A DNA stretch of 13,146 bases from Planctomycetota bacterium. Its GTDB lineage: Bacteria > Planctomycetota > Phycisphaerae > WQYP01. The notes beneath the pieces are model-generated. The model ran no database searches, was not told the DNA's origin, and saw only the letters and a program-made list of their open reading frames with translations. Positions 1 to 5,237 of this stretch are shown piece after piece (positions within the stretch are counted from its first letter, which is position 1; every line of letters starts with the position of its first letter). Made by a program: the position numbers and the translations under genes. Location: the NCBI GenBank assembly GCA_021828935.1, contig JAJZCU010000014.1, positions 1-13,146 on the forward strand. The letters are read 5' to 3'.

Positions 1-56
<56 letters not shown>

Positions 57-158
57 TTGAATGTCCCTGCCTCAGCGCCAACCTTGCTCAACGCGGCGCG
101 CCCATAAGGCGGCCGCGCCATGCAGTCCGATGAACCGCGGATGACAAAACGTTTTTGA

Positions 159-179
159 ATTGTGCAGCCGTTGCACAAT
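159..179. promoter_or_regulatory. Perfect 8-bp inverted repeat upstream of tuf
   Basis: ATTGTGCA (159-166) and TGCACAAT (172-179) are perfect inverted copies separated by five bases (GCCGT). They end 49 bp before the tuf start codon. In RNA this would be a stable leader hairpin; in DNA it has the geometry of a dimeric repressor operator. No T run follows on either strand, so it is unlikely to be an intrinsic terminator. It is not the CIRCE element, whose arms differ. I saw no convincing -35/-10 pair between the tRNA and tuf, so tuf may be read through from the tRNA promoter. Confidence 0.5.
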
Positions 180-228
180 GCGATATTAGGAAATTCCCGA
201 TACCTGTTGATAGAGGAGATTGTTCACC

Positions 229-1440
229 ATGGCCAAGGGAGTATTTGAACGGAAGAAACCGCACGTGAACGTGGGCACCATTGGTCACATTGACCATGGC
301 AAGACCACGCTCACCGCCGCCCTGACCACCGTGCTGGCCCAACAGGGTCTGGCCACGGCTGTGGCCTACGACACCGTCGCCAAGGCCTCTGAAAAGCAGG
401 GCCGCCGCGACCCCAGCAAAATTGTCACCATCGCCGTGTCCCATGTGGAATATGAATCCAAGGCCCGGCACTACGCCCACATTGACTGCCCCGGCCATGC
501 CGACTTCGTGAAGAACATGATCACCGGCGCCGCTCAGATGGATGGCGCCATTTTGGTGGTGTCCGCCGCCGACGGCCCCATGCCCCAGACCCGCGAACAT
601 GTGCTTCTGGCCCGGCAGGTAAACGTTCCCCGCATCGTGGTCTTCCTGAACAAGGTTGACCTGGTGGACGATCCAGAACTCCTGGAACTGGTGGAACTGG
701 AAATCCGCGAACTGTTGAACAAATACAAGTTCCCCGGTGACGAGATTCCGATCATCCGCGGCGCTGCCGTCACCGCCCTGAAGAACCCGACAGACGCCAA
801 GGCCATCGAGCCCATCATGAAGCTCGTGCAGGCGCTCGATGATTACATTCCGGAACCCGTCCGTGAGATCGACAAGCCGTTCCTCATGCCCGTGGAAGAC
901 GTGTTTTCCATCAAGGGCCGCGGCACGGTGGGCACCGGTCGCGTGGAACGTGGCTGCGTGAAGGTTGGCGAAGAAGTGGAGATCGTCGGCTTGCACAAAG
1001 AGTCCAAAAAGACCATTGTCACGGGCGTGGAAATGTTCCAGAAAACGCTGGATCAGGCCATTCCCGGCGACAACGTTGGACTGCTTCTGCGCGGCGTTGA
1101 AAAAGAACAATTGGAACGTGGACAGGTGCTGGCGAAGCCCGGCTCCATCACGCCCCACACCAAGTTCGAGGCCGAAATTTACGTGCTGACCAAAGAAGAA
1201 GGCGGCCGCCACACGGCGTTCTTCAAAGGTTATCGCCCGCAGTTTTACTTCCGCACCACCGACGTCACCGGCACGCTGGACCTTCCGTCGGGCACCGAGA
1301 TGGTGATGCCCGGCGACAACGTGAAGATTAACGTGGACTTGGGTGAATCGCCCATCGCCATGGAACAGGGCGTGCGTTTCGCCATTCGCGAAGGCGGTCG
1401 TACCGTCGGCGCGGGTGTCGTGACAAAGATCATCGCTTAA
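229..1440 (+). CDS. tuf: Translation elongation factor Tu
   Basis: EF-Tu is the cytoplasmic GTPase that brings aminoacyl-tRNA to the ribosome. The 403-residue product is close to the usual ~395-400. The start is ATG 229, with GAGGAG (213-218) as ribosome site; an in-frame TTG at 220 adds three residues but sits too close to that site. The GTPase domain (about 1-205) has GHIDHGKT (19-26), DCPGH (86-90, with the catalytic His90) and NKVD (141-144). Domain 2 starts near [11 protein letters not shown] and domain 3 near [15 protein letters not shown]. Two motifs depart from the common bacterial form. Switch I reads K64-I-V-T67-I instead of R-G-I-T-I, keeping the Mg-binding Thr. The G5 loop reads G178-A-A-V instead of G-S-A-L. 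From memory, planctomycete EF-Tu proteins share the K-x-V-T-I version. Identity is certain. Confidence 0.98.
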   Translation: MAKGVFERKKPHVNVGTIGHIDHGKTTLTAALTTVLAQQGLATAVAYDTVAKASEKQGRRDPSKIVTIAVSHVEYESKARHYAHIDCPGHADFVKNMITGAAQMDGAILVVSAADGPMPQTREHVLLARQVNVPRIVVFLNKVDLVDDPELLELVELEIRELLNKYKFPGDEIPIIRGAAVTALKNPTDAKAIEPIMKLVQALDDYIPEPVREIDKPFLMPVEDVFSIKGRGTVGTGRVERGCVKVGEEVEIVGLHKESKKTIVTGVEMFQKTLDQAIPGDNVGLLLRGVEKEQLERGQVLAKPGSITPHTKFEAEIYVLTKEEGGRHTAFFKGYRPQFYFRTTDVTGTLDLPSGTEMVMPGDNVKINVDLGESPIAMEQGVRFAIREGGRTVGAGVVTKIIA

Positions 1441-1490
1441 GTTTGGCTCCGCGGCCAAGCCGGCCACGCAGCCTAAATCATGGTTTTTCA

Positions 1491-1528
1491 GCAAGCCGCA
1501 CTTTGCTCCCCGCACAGTGCGGCTTTGC
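1491..1528 (+). promoter_or_regulatory. Strong stem-loop in the tuf-rpmG gap
   Basis: AAGCCGCACT (1493-1502) pairs perfectly with AGTGCGGCTT (1516-1525), a 10-bp stem. It can extend inward by TGC/GCA after one mismatch and outward by GC/GC past a bulged base. The following bases (TTTGCCTTACC) are only mildly T-rich, so it could be a weak terminator/attenuator or an RNA-processing site separating tuf from rpmG. The L33 ribosome site starts six bases after the stem. Confidence 0.5.
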
Positions 1529-1548
1529 CTTACCTTTGGAGAATTGCA

Positions 1549-1707
1549 ATGGCACGCGAATGGGTGTGGCTGCAATGCACCGAGACGCAGGACCTCAACT
1601 ACCGTATCACCATTAACCCCAAAGAATTTGATACGAAGAAGATGGTCAGCAAATTCTGCCCCCGGCTGCGCAAGCACACCGATCATAAAATCAAGAAGGG
1701 TAAGTAA
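1549..1707 (+). CDS. rpmG: 50S ribosomal protein L33
   Basis: This is a small large-subunit ribosomal protein of 52 residues, a normal length for L33. The family features CTET (10-13), NYRIT (18-22), FCPRLRKHT (36-44) and a lysine-rich end are all present. The protein has only one cysteine at each of the two places where zinc-binding L33 has CxxC (C10 and C37). It should therefore be a zinc-free or degenerate (C-minus) form. The start is ATG 1549, seven bases after TTTGGAG (1535-1541); in-frame starts further upstream would read through the leader hairpin and lack a ribosome site. It follows tuf by 108 bp and precedes tRNA-Trp, secE and nusG, the common bacterial order. Confidence 0.95.
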   Translation: MAREWVWLQCTETQDLNYRITINPKEFDTKKMVSKFCPRLRKHTDHKIKKGK

Positions 1708-1780
1708 GCGCCCTTCCAGGAGCGTGTTTGGCCGCCCGTGACCGGGGTTCAGCCGTTTGATAACACGCTGCAAAAAGGTC

Positions 1781-1809
1781 TTGGTCAACGCGGCGTAACC
1801 TCGTATAAT
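1781..1809 (+). promoter_or_regulatory. Sigma-70-type promoter for tRNA-Trp
   Basis: The -35 TTGGTC (1781-1786) and a perfect -10 TATAAT (1804-1809) are separated by exactly 17 bp. Transcription would start near 1816, about 12 bases before the mature tRNA. With the terminator at 3106-3141, this suggests a tRNA-Trp-secE-nusG transcript. Confidence 0.75.
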
Positions 1810-1827
1810 TGAACCGCCGCTTGCCAT

Positions 1828-1900
1828 ACGACAGTAGCTCAATTGGCAGAGCACCGGTCTCCAAAACCGGGGGTTGCAGGTTCAACTCCTGCCTGTCGTG
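1828..1900 (+). tRNA. tRNA-Trp (anticodon CCA)
   Basis: This is a complete cloverleaf of 73 bases. Acceptor ACGACAG (1828-1834) pairs perfectly with CTGTCGT (1893-1899), and the discriminator is G1900. The D stem is GCTC with GAGC. The anticodon stem CCGGT (1854-1858) pairs with ACCGG (1866-1870) around loop CTCCAAA, placing CCA at 1861-1863. The T stem GCAGG pairs with CCTGC around TTCAACT. The 3' CCA is not encoded and must be added after transcription. It lies between rpmG and secE, a conserved bacterial position for tRNA-Trp. Confidence 0.97.
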
Positions 1901-1957
1901 TTAGGGTTTGGGCCAAAAGACGTGGCGGCAGAATTTTTTGCCATGGCGTGAGGCTTT

Positions 1958-1978
1958 GCCGCGCGCTGCCCGCGCGGC
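1958..1978 (+). promoter_or_regulatory. GC-rich hairpin in the tRNA-Trp-secE spacer
   Basis: GCCGCGCG (1958-1965) pairs perfectly with CGCGCGGC (1971-1978) around the loop CTGCC. No T run follows, so it does not look like an intrinsic terminator. It could mark the 3' boundary for processing the tRNA away from the secE mRNA. Confidence 0.45.
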
Positions 1979-2000
1979 GGACGCTGCCGGCCCAGTGGCG

Positions 2001-2009
2001 TGCTATAAG
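2001..2009 (+). promoter_or_regulatory. Possible extended -10 promoter for secE
   Basis: TGCTATAAG has the TGn extension followed by TATAAG (2004-2009), 24 bases before the secE start. There is no recognisable -35 at the right spacing, so this is a weak call. If real, secE-nusG can be transcribed independently of tRNA-Trp. Confidence 0.35.
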
Positions 2010-2032
2010 TTGAGAACTTTTTCGGAGAGCCG

Positions 2033-2452
2033 ATGGCGGCGTTTGAAATTTACAAGAAGGGCCAGGGCAAGTATGTGCGTATTGGCACGCTGCTGGGCGC
2101 AGCGCTGTTGCTGGGTTTGGGCATCGAATGGCTGGTTACGCAGGTCATGGTCACCACGTCGGTATATATCAAGGCGCCCGTCGCATTGGCGGTGCTGGTT
2201 TTGGGCGCCTGGCTGACCAGTATTGCTGTAAACAAACCAAAATACGCCGATTTCATGATTTCCACCGAAAGCGAAATGAAAAAGGTCATCTGGCCCACCA
2301 AGGCGGAAATTATTAATTCCACCCGGCTGGTGATCGTCATGACCCTGCTGCTGGCGCTGATGCTGTTCGTGGTGGATCTGGGTTTCCTCAAGTTTTTTGA
2401 GGCCATCCATATTCTTCCGCACGCCCACCACCACTTGCACGGCCATCATTAA
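2033..2452 (+). CDS. secE: Preprotein translocase subunit SecE, long form with extra membrane segments and His-rich tail
   Basis: SecE is the small essential subunit of the SecYEG channel in the inner membrane. The conserved core is in the C-terminal half: ESEMKKVIWPTKAEI (79-93), with the K-V-x-W-P signature on the amphipathic helix, then STR and a membrane helix at about 98-117. Two more hydrophobic segments precede it (about 16-36 and 48-66), so the 139-residue protein has three membrane spans, like E. coli SecE and unlike the short single-span form. The last ten residues include seven histidines (H130, 132-134, 136, 138, 139), which is unusual. The start is ATG 2033 after GGAGAG (2024-2029). 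Placement between tRNA-Trp and nusG supports the call. Confidence 0.93.
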   Translation: MAAFEIYKKGQGKYVRIGTLLGAALLLGLGIEWLVTQVMVTTSVYIKAPVALAVLVLGAWLTSIAVNKPKYADFMISTESEMKKVIWPTKAEIINSTRLVIVMTLLLALMLFVVDLGFLKFFEAIHILPHAHHHLHGHH

Positions 2453-2467
2453 TTTGTTGTTATCCTT

Positions 2468-2508
2468 GCGGGCGTCAAGCCCGCGGGGCCCGGCGGCTGA
2501 AACCGCCG
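2468..2508 (+). promoter_or_regulatory. Two tandem hairpins in the nusG leader
   Basis: Hairpin 1 is GCGGGC (2468-2473) with GCCCGC (2479-2484) and loop GTCAA. Hairpin 2 is CGGCGG (2491-2496) with CCGCCG (2503-2508) and loop CTGAAA. They lie 48 bases before the nusG ATG, which itself lacks a clear Shine-Dalgarno sequence. There is no T run after either hairpin. They could be a leader that controls nusG translation, or an endonuclease/stability element between secE and nusG. Confidence 0.5.
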
Positions 2509-2555
2509 AGGTTCATGGTCTGGATCCTTATTCTTCTGCAAACGGGTTTGCTTCT

Positions 2556-3122
2556 ATGCCCACCACAACTGAAAAACAATGGTACGTCCTTCGCGTGGCC
2601 TCCAACCGCGAAGACCAGGTGCGTCAGGCCCTGGAAAACAAGGTCAAAATCGAAAATCTCACCGAGATGATTGGCCGCATCGTGGTGCCCACGGAAAAAA
2701 TCAAACGCGTCAAAGCCGGGCAAGCCAAAGTTGCTGACCGCAAACGGTATCCTGGTTATGTGTTCGTGGAAATGGACATGAACTCGGACGGCACCATTCC
2801 CGAACGTGCGTATTACATGTTCAAAGAAACGCAGGGTGTCGGTGATTTTCTCGGTGAACGCAACAAGCCGCAGGCCATGGCCGCCAAGGAAGTTGGCGAA
2901 ATGCTGGCGGAGTTGGAAAAGCCCGGCAACGACCCGAGCGTGAAGGTGGAATTCAAGAAGGACGATGCGGTCAAGGTTCGCGAAGGCCCGTTCGAAAGCT
3001 TCGAGGGCACGGTGGACGAAATTTTCCCCGACAAGGGCATGGTCCGCGTGATCGTGACCATCTTTGGCCGCGCCACCCCGCTGGAACTGGAATACTGGCA
3101 GTTGGAAAAGGCCGAAGCGTAA
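2556..3122 (+). CDS. nusG: Transcription termination/antitermination factor NusG
   Basis: NusG binds RNA polymerase near the clamp, affects pausing and couples transcription to translation or Rho. The product is 188 residues, normal for the family. The NGN domain begins KQWYVLRVASNRED (7-20) and contains the RKRYPGYVFVEMD stretch (62-74). The C-terminal KOW domain (about 130-186) has KVREGPFESFEGTV and IFGRATPLELEYWQLEK. The ATG at 2556 gives the family-typical N terminus. The open frame continues about 53 codons upstream, but those residues resemble no NusG and overlap the secE end. No good ribosome site precedes the ATG, so translation may depend on secE coupling or leader structure. A terminator overlaps the stop codon. 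Confidence 0.97.
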   Translation: MPTTTEKQWYVLRVASNREDQVRQALENKVKIENLTEMIGRIVVPTEKIKRVKAGQAKVADRKRYPGYVFVEMDMNSDGTIPERAYYMFKETQGVGDFLGERNKPQAMAAKEVGEMLAELEKPGNDPSVKVEFKKDDAVKVREGPFESFEGTVDEIFPDKGMVRVIVTIFGRATPLELEYWQLEKAEA

Positions 3123-3141
3123 AGAGAAATGGGCCTTTTTT
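3106..3141 (+). terminator. Intrinsic terminator overlapping the nusG stop codon
   Basis: AAAAGGCC (3106-3113) is complementary to GGCCTTTT (3132-3139), and the T run continues to 3141. The loop is 18 bases and contains the nusG stop (3120-3122). The long loop weakens the call, but an 8-bp stem ending in six Ts at the end of a known operon is convincing. Confidence 0.6.
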
Positions 3142-3316
3142 GTGATGCAGGCATCCTGCTTCTGTGGCGCTGGCAGCCCGCCTGCCGACGCCGAATGGGG
3201 GAAGGACGTTTGGTTCCGGGTTCAGTATCTGAACACAAAAGCTCATGGCATTCTGGACCTCGAGGGGCAAACCGCCGTACAATTTAGTATAAACTTGGAG
3301 AAGCACCGGACTGCCC

Positions 3317-3628
3317 ATGCGTATGCAGATTTCCATTACCCGCGCCAACGCTTCCATCAACGCTATTCGAAATTGGCCGCGCTGGCTGCAGGCCCTGCTC
3401 GGCGCCATCGTCATTCTTCCGCTGGCCGTGCTCGGGGTGGCGCTGCTGGCCTTGGCGCTGGTTTGCGGAATCGTGTTCGGCGCCGCGATGCTGGTGTTCG
3501 TGCTGGCCCGGCAAACGATTCGCCGACTTTCCGGGGCGCTGCCCGGCGCCACCAGCGACGAACGCTGGCAGGACGCCCAACGCGAAAATGTGCGCCTGGT
3601 GGTTCGCCCCCACGGCGAAATCCTGTAA
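3317..3628 (+). CDS. Small two-helix membrane protein of unknown function
   Basis: I do not recognise a named family. The 103-residue product has a basic, polar N terminus (1-25), then nearly 40 continuous hydrophobic residues (about 26-64) that would form two membrane helices with almost no loop. A charged C-terminal tail follows, ending DAQRENVRLVVRPHGEIL. By the positive-inside rule, both ends face the cytoplasm. The start could be ATG 3317 or ATG 3323; GGAG at 3297-3300 is rather far from either. The high-GC codon pattern of the frame supports it being real. It is separated from nusG by a terminator and from rplK by a promoter, so it may be its own unit. Nothing suggests a link to translation beyond position. 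Confidence 0.6.
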   Translation: MRMQISITRANASINAIRNWPRWLQALLGAIVILPLAVLGVALLALALVCGIVFGAAMLVFVLARQTIRRLSGALPGATSDERWQDAQRENVRLVVRPHGEIL

Positions 3629-3632
3629 ATCT

Positions 3633-3696
3633 GATCGTTGGTCAATGATTATCAGATCGTCGGATCGTCGGATCGCCGGGTCATTGATCATTGACC
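3633..3696. repeat. GATC-rich inverted repeat with tandem 8-bp units before rplK
   Basis: Arms GGTCAATGAT (3640-3649) and ATCATTGACC (3687-3696) are perfect inverted copies 37 bp apart. Between them sit three tandem 8-mers: GATCGTCG at 3655-3662 and 3663-3670, and GATCGCCG at 3671-3678. GATC occurs five times (3633, 3655, 3663, 3671, 3686). The right arm overlaps the -35 of the rplK promoter. It may be an operator, or one copy of a dispersed intergenic repeat. Confidence 0.65.
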
Positions 3697-3712
3697 GCCG
3701 ATATTGTATACT
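3684..3712 (+). promoter_or_regulatory. Promoter for rplK
   Basis: TTGATC (3684-3689) and TATACT (3707-3712) are separated by 17 bp. The predicted start near 3719 leaves a leader of about 70 bases before rplK. The -35 lies within the right arm of the inverted repeat at 3640-3696, so any protein bound there would block it. Confidence 0.55.
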
Positions 3713-3791
3713 TTCCAATCTGCGCCCAACGGCGCCGATTTTCAGGCGTTTGGCCTGCAATGATGTTTTTATTACCAATTAGGGAACAACC

Positions 3792-4223
3792 ATGGCCAAA
3801 GCCAAGGAAATCGTCAAAAAGTTCAAGATGCAGGCCCCCGGCGGAACCGCCACCCCCGCCCCGCCCATTGGCCCCGCTTTGGGCGCCAACGGCGTAAACC
3901 CCGGCCAGTTCATCCAACGCTTTAATGCCGCCACCGCCGCCCTTAAAGGCAAGGTTGTCGGCGTGGAAGTCACCGTTTATAGCGACCGCACGTTTGATTT
4001 CCTGGTAAAAACCCCGCCGGCTTCCGTCATGATTAAAGACATCATTGGCGCGGAAAAAGGCAGCGGCGAGCCCAACAAAAGCAAGATCGGCAAGATCACG
4101 CAGGCCCAATTGCACAAGCTGGCCCAGGAAAAACTCGTTGACTTAAACGCCAAAGACGTGGCCGGCGCCGTCAAAGTGCTCGCCGGTACGGCCCGTTCCA
4201 TGGGCGTTGACGTCATCGACTAA
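3792..4223 (+). CDS. rplK: 50S ribosomal protein L11
   Basis: L11 forms the GTPase-associated centre stalk base with 23S rRNA and contacts EF-G and release factors. The product is 143 residues, the normal length. The N-terminal domain contains PIGPALGANGVNPGQF (25-40), with the proline-rich hinge of the family. The RNA-binding C-terminal domain (about 75-143) ends with the signature GTARSMGVDVID (132-143). AGGGAA (3781-3786) precedes ATG 3792 at good spacing. It normally begins an rplK-rplA-rplJ-rplL-rpoBC string; here rplA does not follow, and a hairpin and an unrelated gene come next. Confidence 0.98.
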   Translation: MAKAKEIVKKFKMQAPGGTATPAPPIGPALGANGVNPGQFIQRFNAATAALKGKVVGVEVTVYSDRTFDFLVKTPPASVMIKDIIGAEKGSGEPNKSKIGKITQAQLHKLAQEKLVDLNAKDVAGAVKVLAGTARSMGVDVID

Positions 4224-4250
4224 AAACGCGGCGCTTGGCGAACGACGACG

Positions 4251-4271
4251 GGCGGTTGACGATCAGCCGCC
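4251..4271 (+). terminator. Hairpin after rplK, possible terminator or repeat
   Basis: GGCGGTTGA (4251-4259) and TCAGCCGCC (4263-4271) form nine pairs including one G-U, with loop CGA, 28 bases after the rplK stop. No T run follows, so termination, if any, would not be classical. It separates rplK from the TIM-barrel gene. Confidence 0.4.
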
Positions 4272-4298
4272 GGTGGATATTCACGCTTCAATGTGGTT

Positions 4299-5120
4299 AT
4301 GCAGTTAGCATTTTCTACCAACGCCTTCAAACGCTGTTCGTTGGAACAGGCCGTGGAAACCATTGGCGCCATCGGCTACGCTGGCGTGGAAATCATGGCT
4401 GACGTGCCGCACGCCTACCCGCCCCACATGCCCGGCGAACGCGTTGCCGCCCTGCATGAATTATTAACCAAATCAAGGCTCGCCGTTTCCAATGTCAACG
4501 CCTTCACCCTGTTTGCGGTGGGCGATACGTACCACCCCACATGGCTGGAAAATGATCCCGCCCAGCGGCGCATCCGCATCGATCACACCCGCAACTGCAT
4601 CCCCCTGGCCGCGGCAATTGGCGCCAAAACCATTTCGCTGCAACCCGGCGGACCGCTGGAAGGCCCCCGTGCCGATGCGCTAAAACTTTATGCCGACGGC
4701 CTGCGCGAACTTCTGCCCGCCGCCCAAAAGGCCAACATCACGCTGATGGTGGAACCCGAACCGGGCCTGCTCATTGAGCACAGTTATGAATGTATCGAAT
4801 TTCTTAACCAGGTTTCCCATCCCAATCTCAAAATGAACTGCGACCTTGGCCACTTTTACTGCGTGAATGAAGACCCCGCCGCCGTGCTGCGCCAGTGCGC
4901 CCCGTACATCGCCCATGTGCATCTGGAAGACATCCGCGAAAATCGCGTCCATCAGCACCTGCAACCCGGCCTGGGGGCCATGGACTTCCCCGCCATCTTC
5001 GCGGCATTAAATGACATCCATTACGCTGGCTGGGTCACCGTGGAACTTTATCCCTACGAAAGCACGGCCGAACAAGTCGCCCAGGCGGCGTTCTCATATC
5101 TGCAGCCGTTTATGAAGTAA
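4299..5120 (+). CDS. Sugar phosphate isomerase/epimerase-like TIM-barrel protein
   Basis: The 273-residue product belongs to the xylose-isomerase-like / AP-endonuclease-2 TIM-barrel superfamily, which isomerises or epimerises small sugars or acts on related hydroxy-keto compounds. It starts MQLAFSTNAF, followed by the strand YAGVEIMAD (27-35). The metal-site residues expected of the fold are visible: E152 (in VEPEPG), D182 and H185 (in NCDLGH), H208 (in HVHLED) and E249 (in VELYPYE), plus the loop GLGAMDF. Substrate cannot be deduced. ATG 4299 fits relatives; an in-frame GTG at 4293 adds two residues, and neither has a clear ribosome site. It is the last + strand gene before the convergent cluster and has no pathway partners beside it, so its role is open. 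Confidence 0.85.
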   Translation: MQLAFSTNAFKRCSLEQAVETIGAIGYAGVEIMADVPHAYPPHMPGERVAALHELLTKSRLAVSNVNAFTLFAVGDTYHPTWLENDPAQRRIRIDHTRNCIPLAAAIGAKTISLQPGGPLEGPRADALKLYADGLRELLPAAQKANITLMVEPEPGLLIEHSYECIEFLNQVSHPNLKMNCDLGHFYCVNEDPAAVLRQCAPYIAHVHLEDIRENRVHQHLQPGLGAMDFPAIFAALNDIHYAGWVTVELYPYESTAEQVAQAAFSYLQPFMK

Positions 5121-5237
5121 GCCCGGGCTTTAAAAGGCGCCACGGCTGCGGCTATATAGCCGCCGGCTTTCGGTTCCAAGGGAACGCAGGGCCAGGCGGA
5201 CATGGTTGTGTTGGGCCTGCCAGCGACCCTGCCCGCT
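5119..5237. terminator. Palindrome-rich gap between convergent genes, likely bidirectional termination
   Basis: The gap between the + strand isomerase and the - strand exporter holds several dyads. AAGCCCGGGCTT is a perfect palindrome (5119-5130). GCGGCTATATAGCCGC (5148-5163) is another. GTTCC and GGAAC flank AAG shortly after. On the - strand the second palindrome is followed by a short TTTT (complement of 5132-5135). No classical stem plus long T tract is present, but transcription must end here from both sides. Confidence 0.45.

Noticed and set aside
159..179. CIRCE heat-shock operator before tuf
   Set aside because: The arms (ATTGTGCA) differ from the CIRCE arms (TTAGCACTC) and the spacer is five rather than nine bases.
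88..1854. A 588-codon open frame on the - strand across tuf, rpmG and tRNA-Trp
   Set aside because: It is antisense to certain genes and to a tRNA, its sequence resembles no protein family, and long antisense frames are expected opposite high-GC, strongly biased codons.
2397..2555. A 53-codon N-terminal extension of NusG
   Set aside because: It overlaps the secE end and runs through the two leader hairpins, and its residues do not match NusG. The ATG at 2556 gives the family N terminus.
2971..3645. A 224-codon - strand frame opposite nusG and the small membrane protein
   Set aside because: It is low-complexity, Ser/Arg-rich sequence typical of a reverse-strand shadow, with no recognisable domain.
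3064..3648. A 194-codon + strand frame overlapping the nusG end and the small membrane protein
   Set aside because: It starts inside nusG, and its translation in the overlap is Arg/Gly-rich and unstructured, while the other frame encodes plausible membrane helices.
3655..3678. CRISPR-like repeats
   Set aside because: The units are only 8 bp, directly adjacent and without spacers, so this is a short tandem repeat.
3691..3712. TTGACC with TATACT as the rplK promoter
   Set aside because: The spacing is only 10 bp. TTGATC at 3684-3689 gives the correct 17 bp with the same -10.
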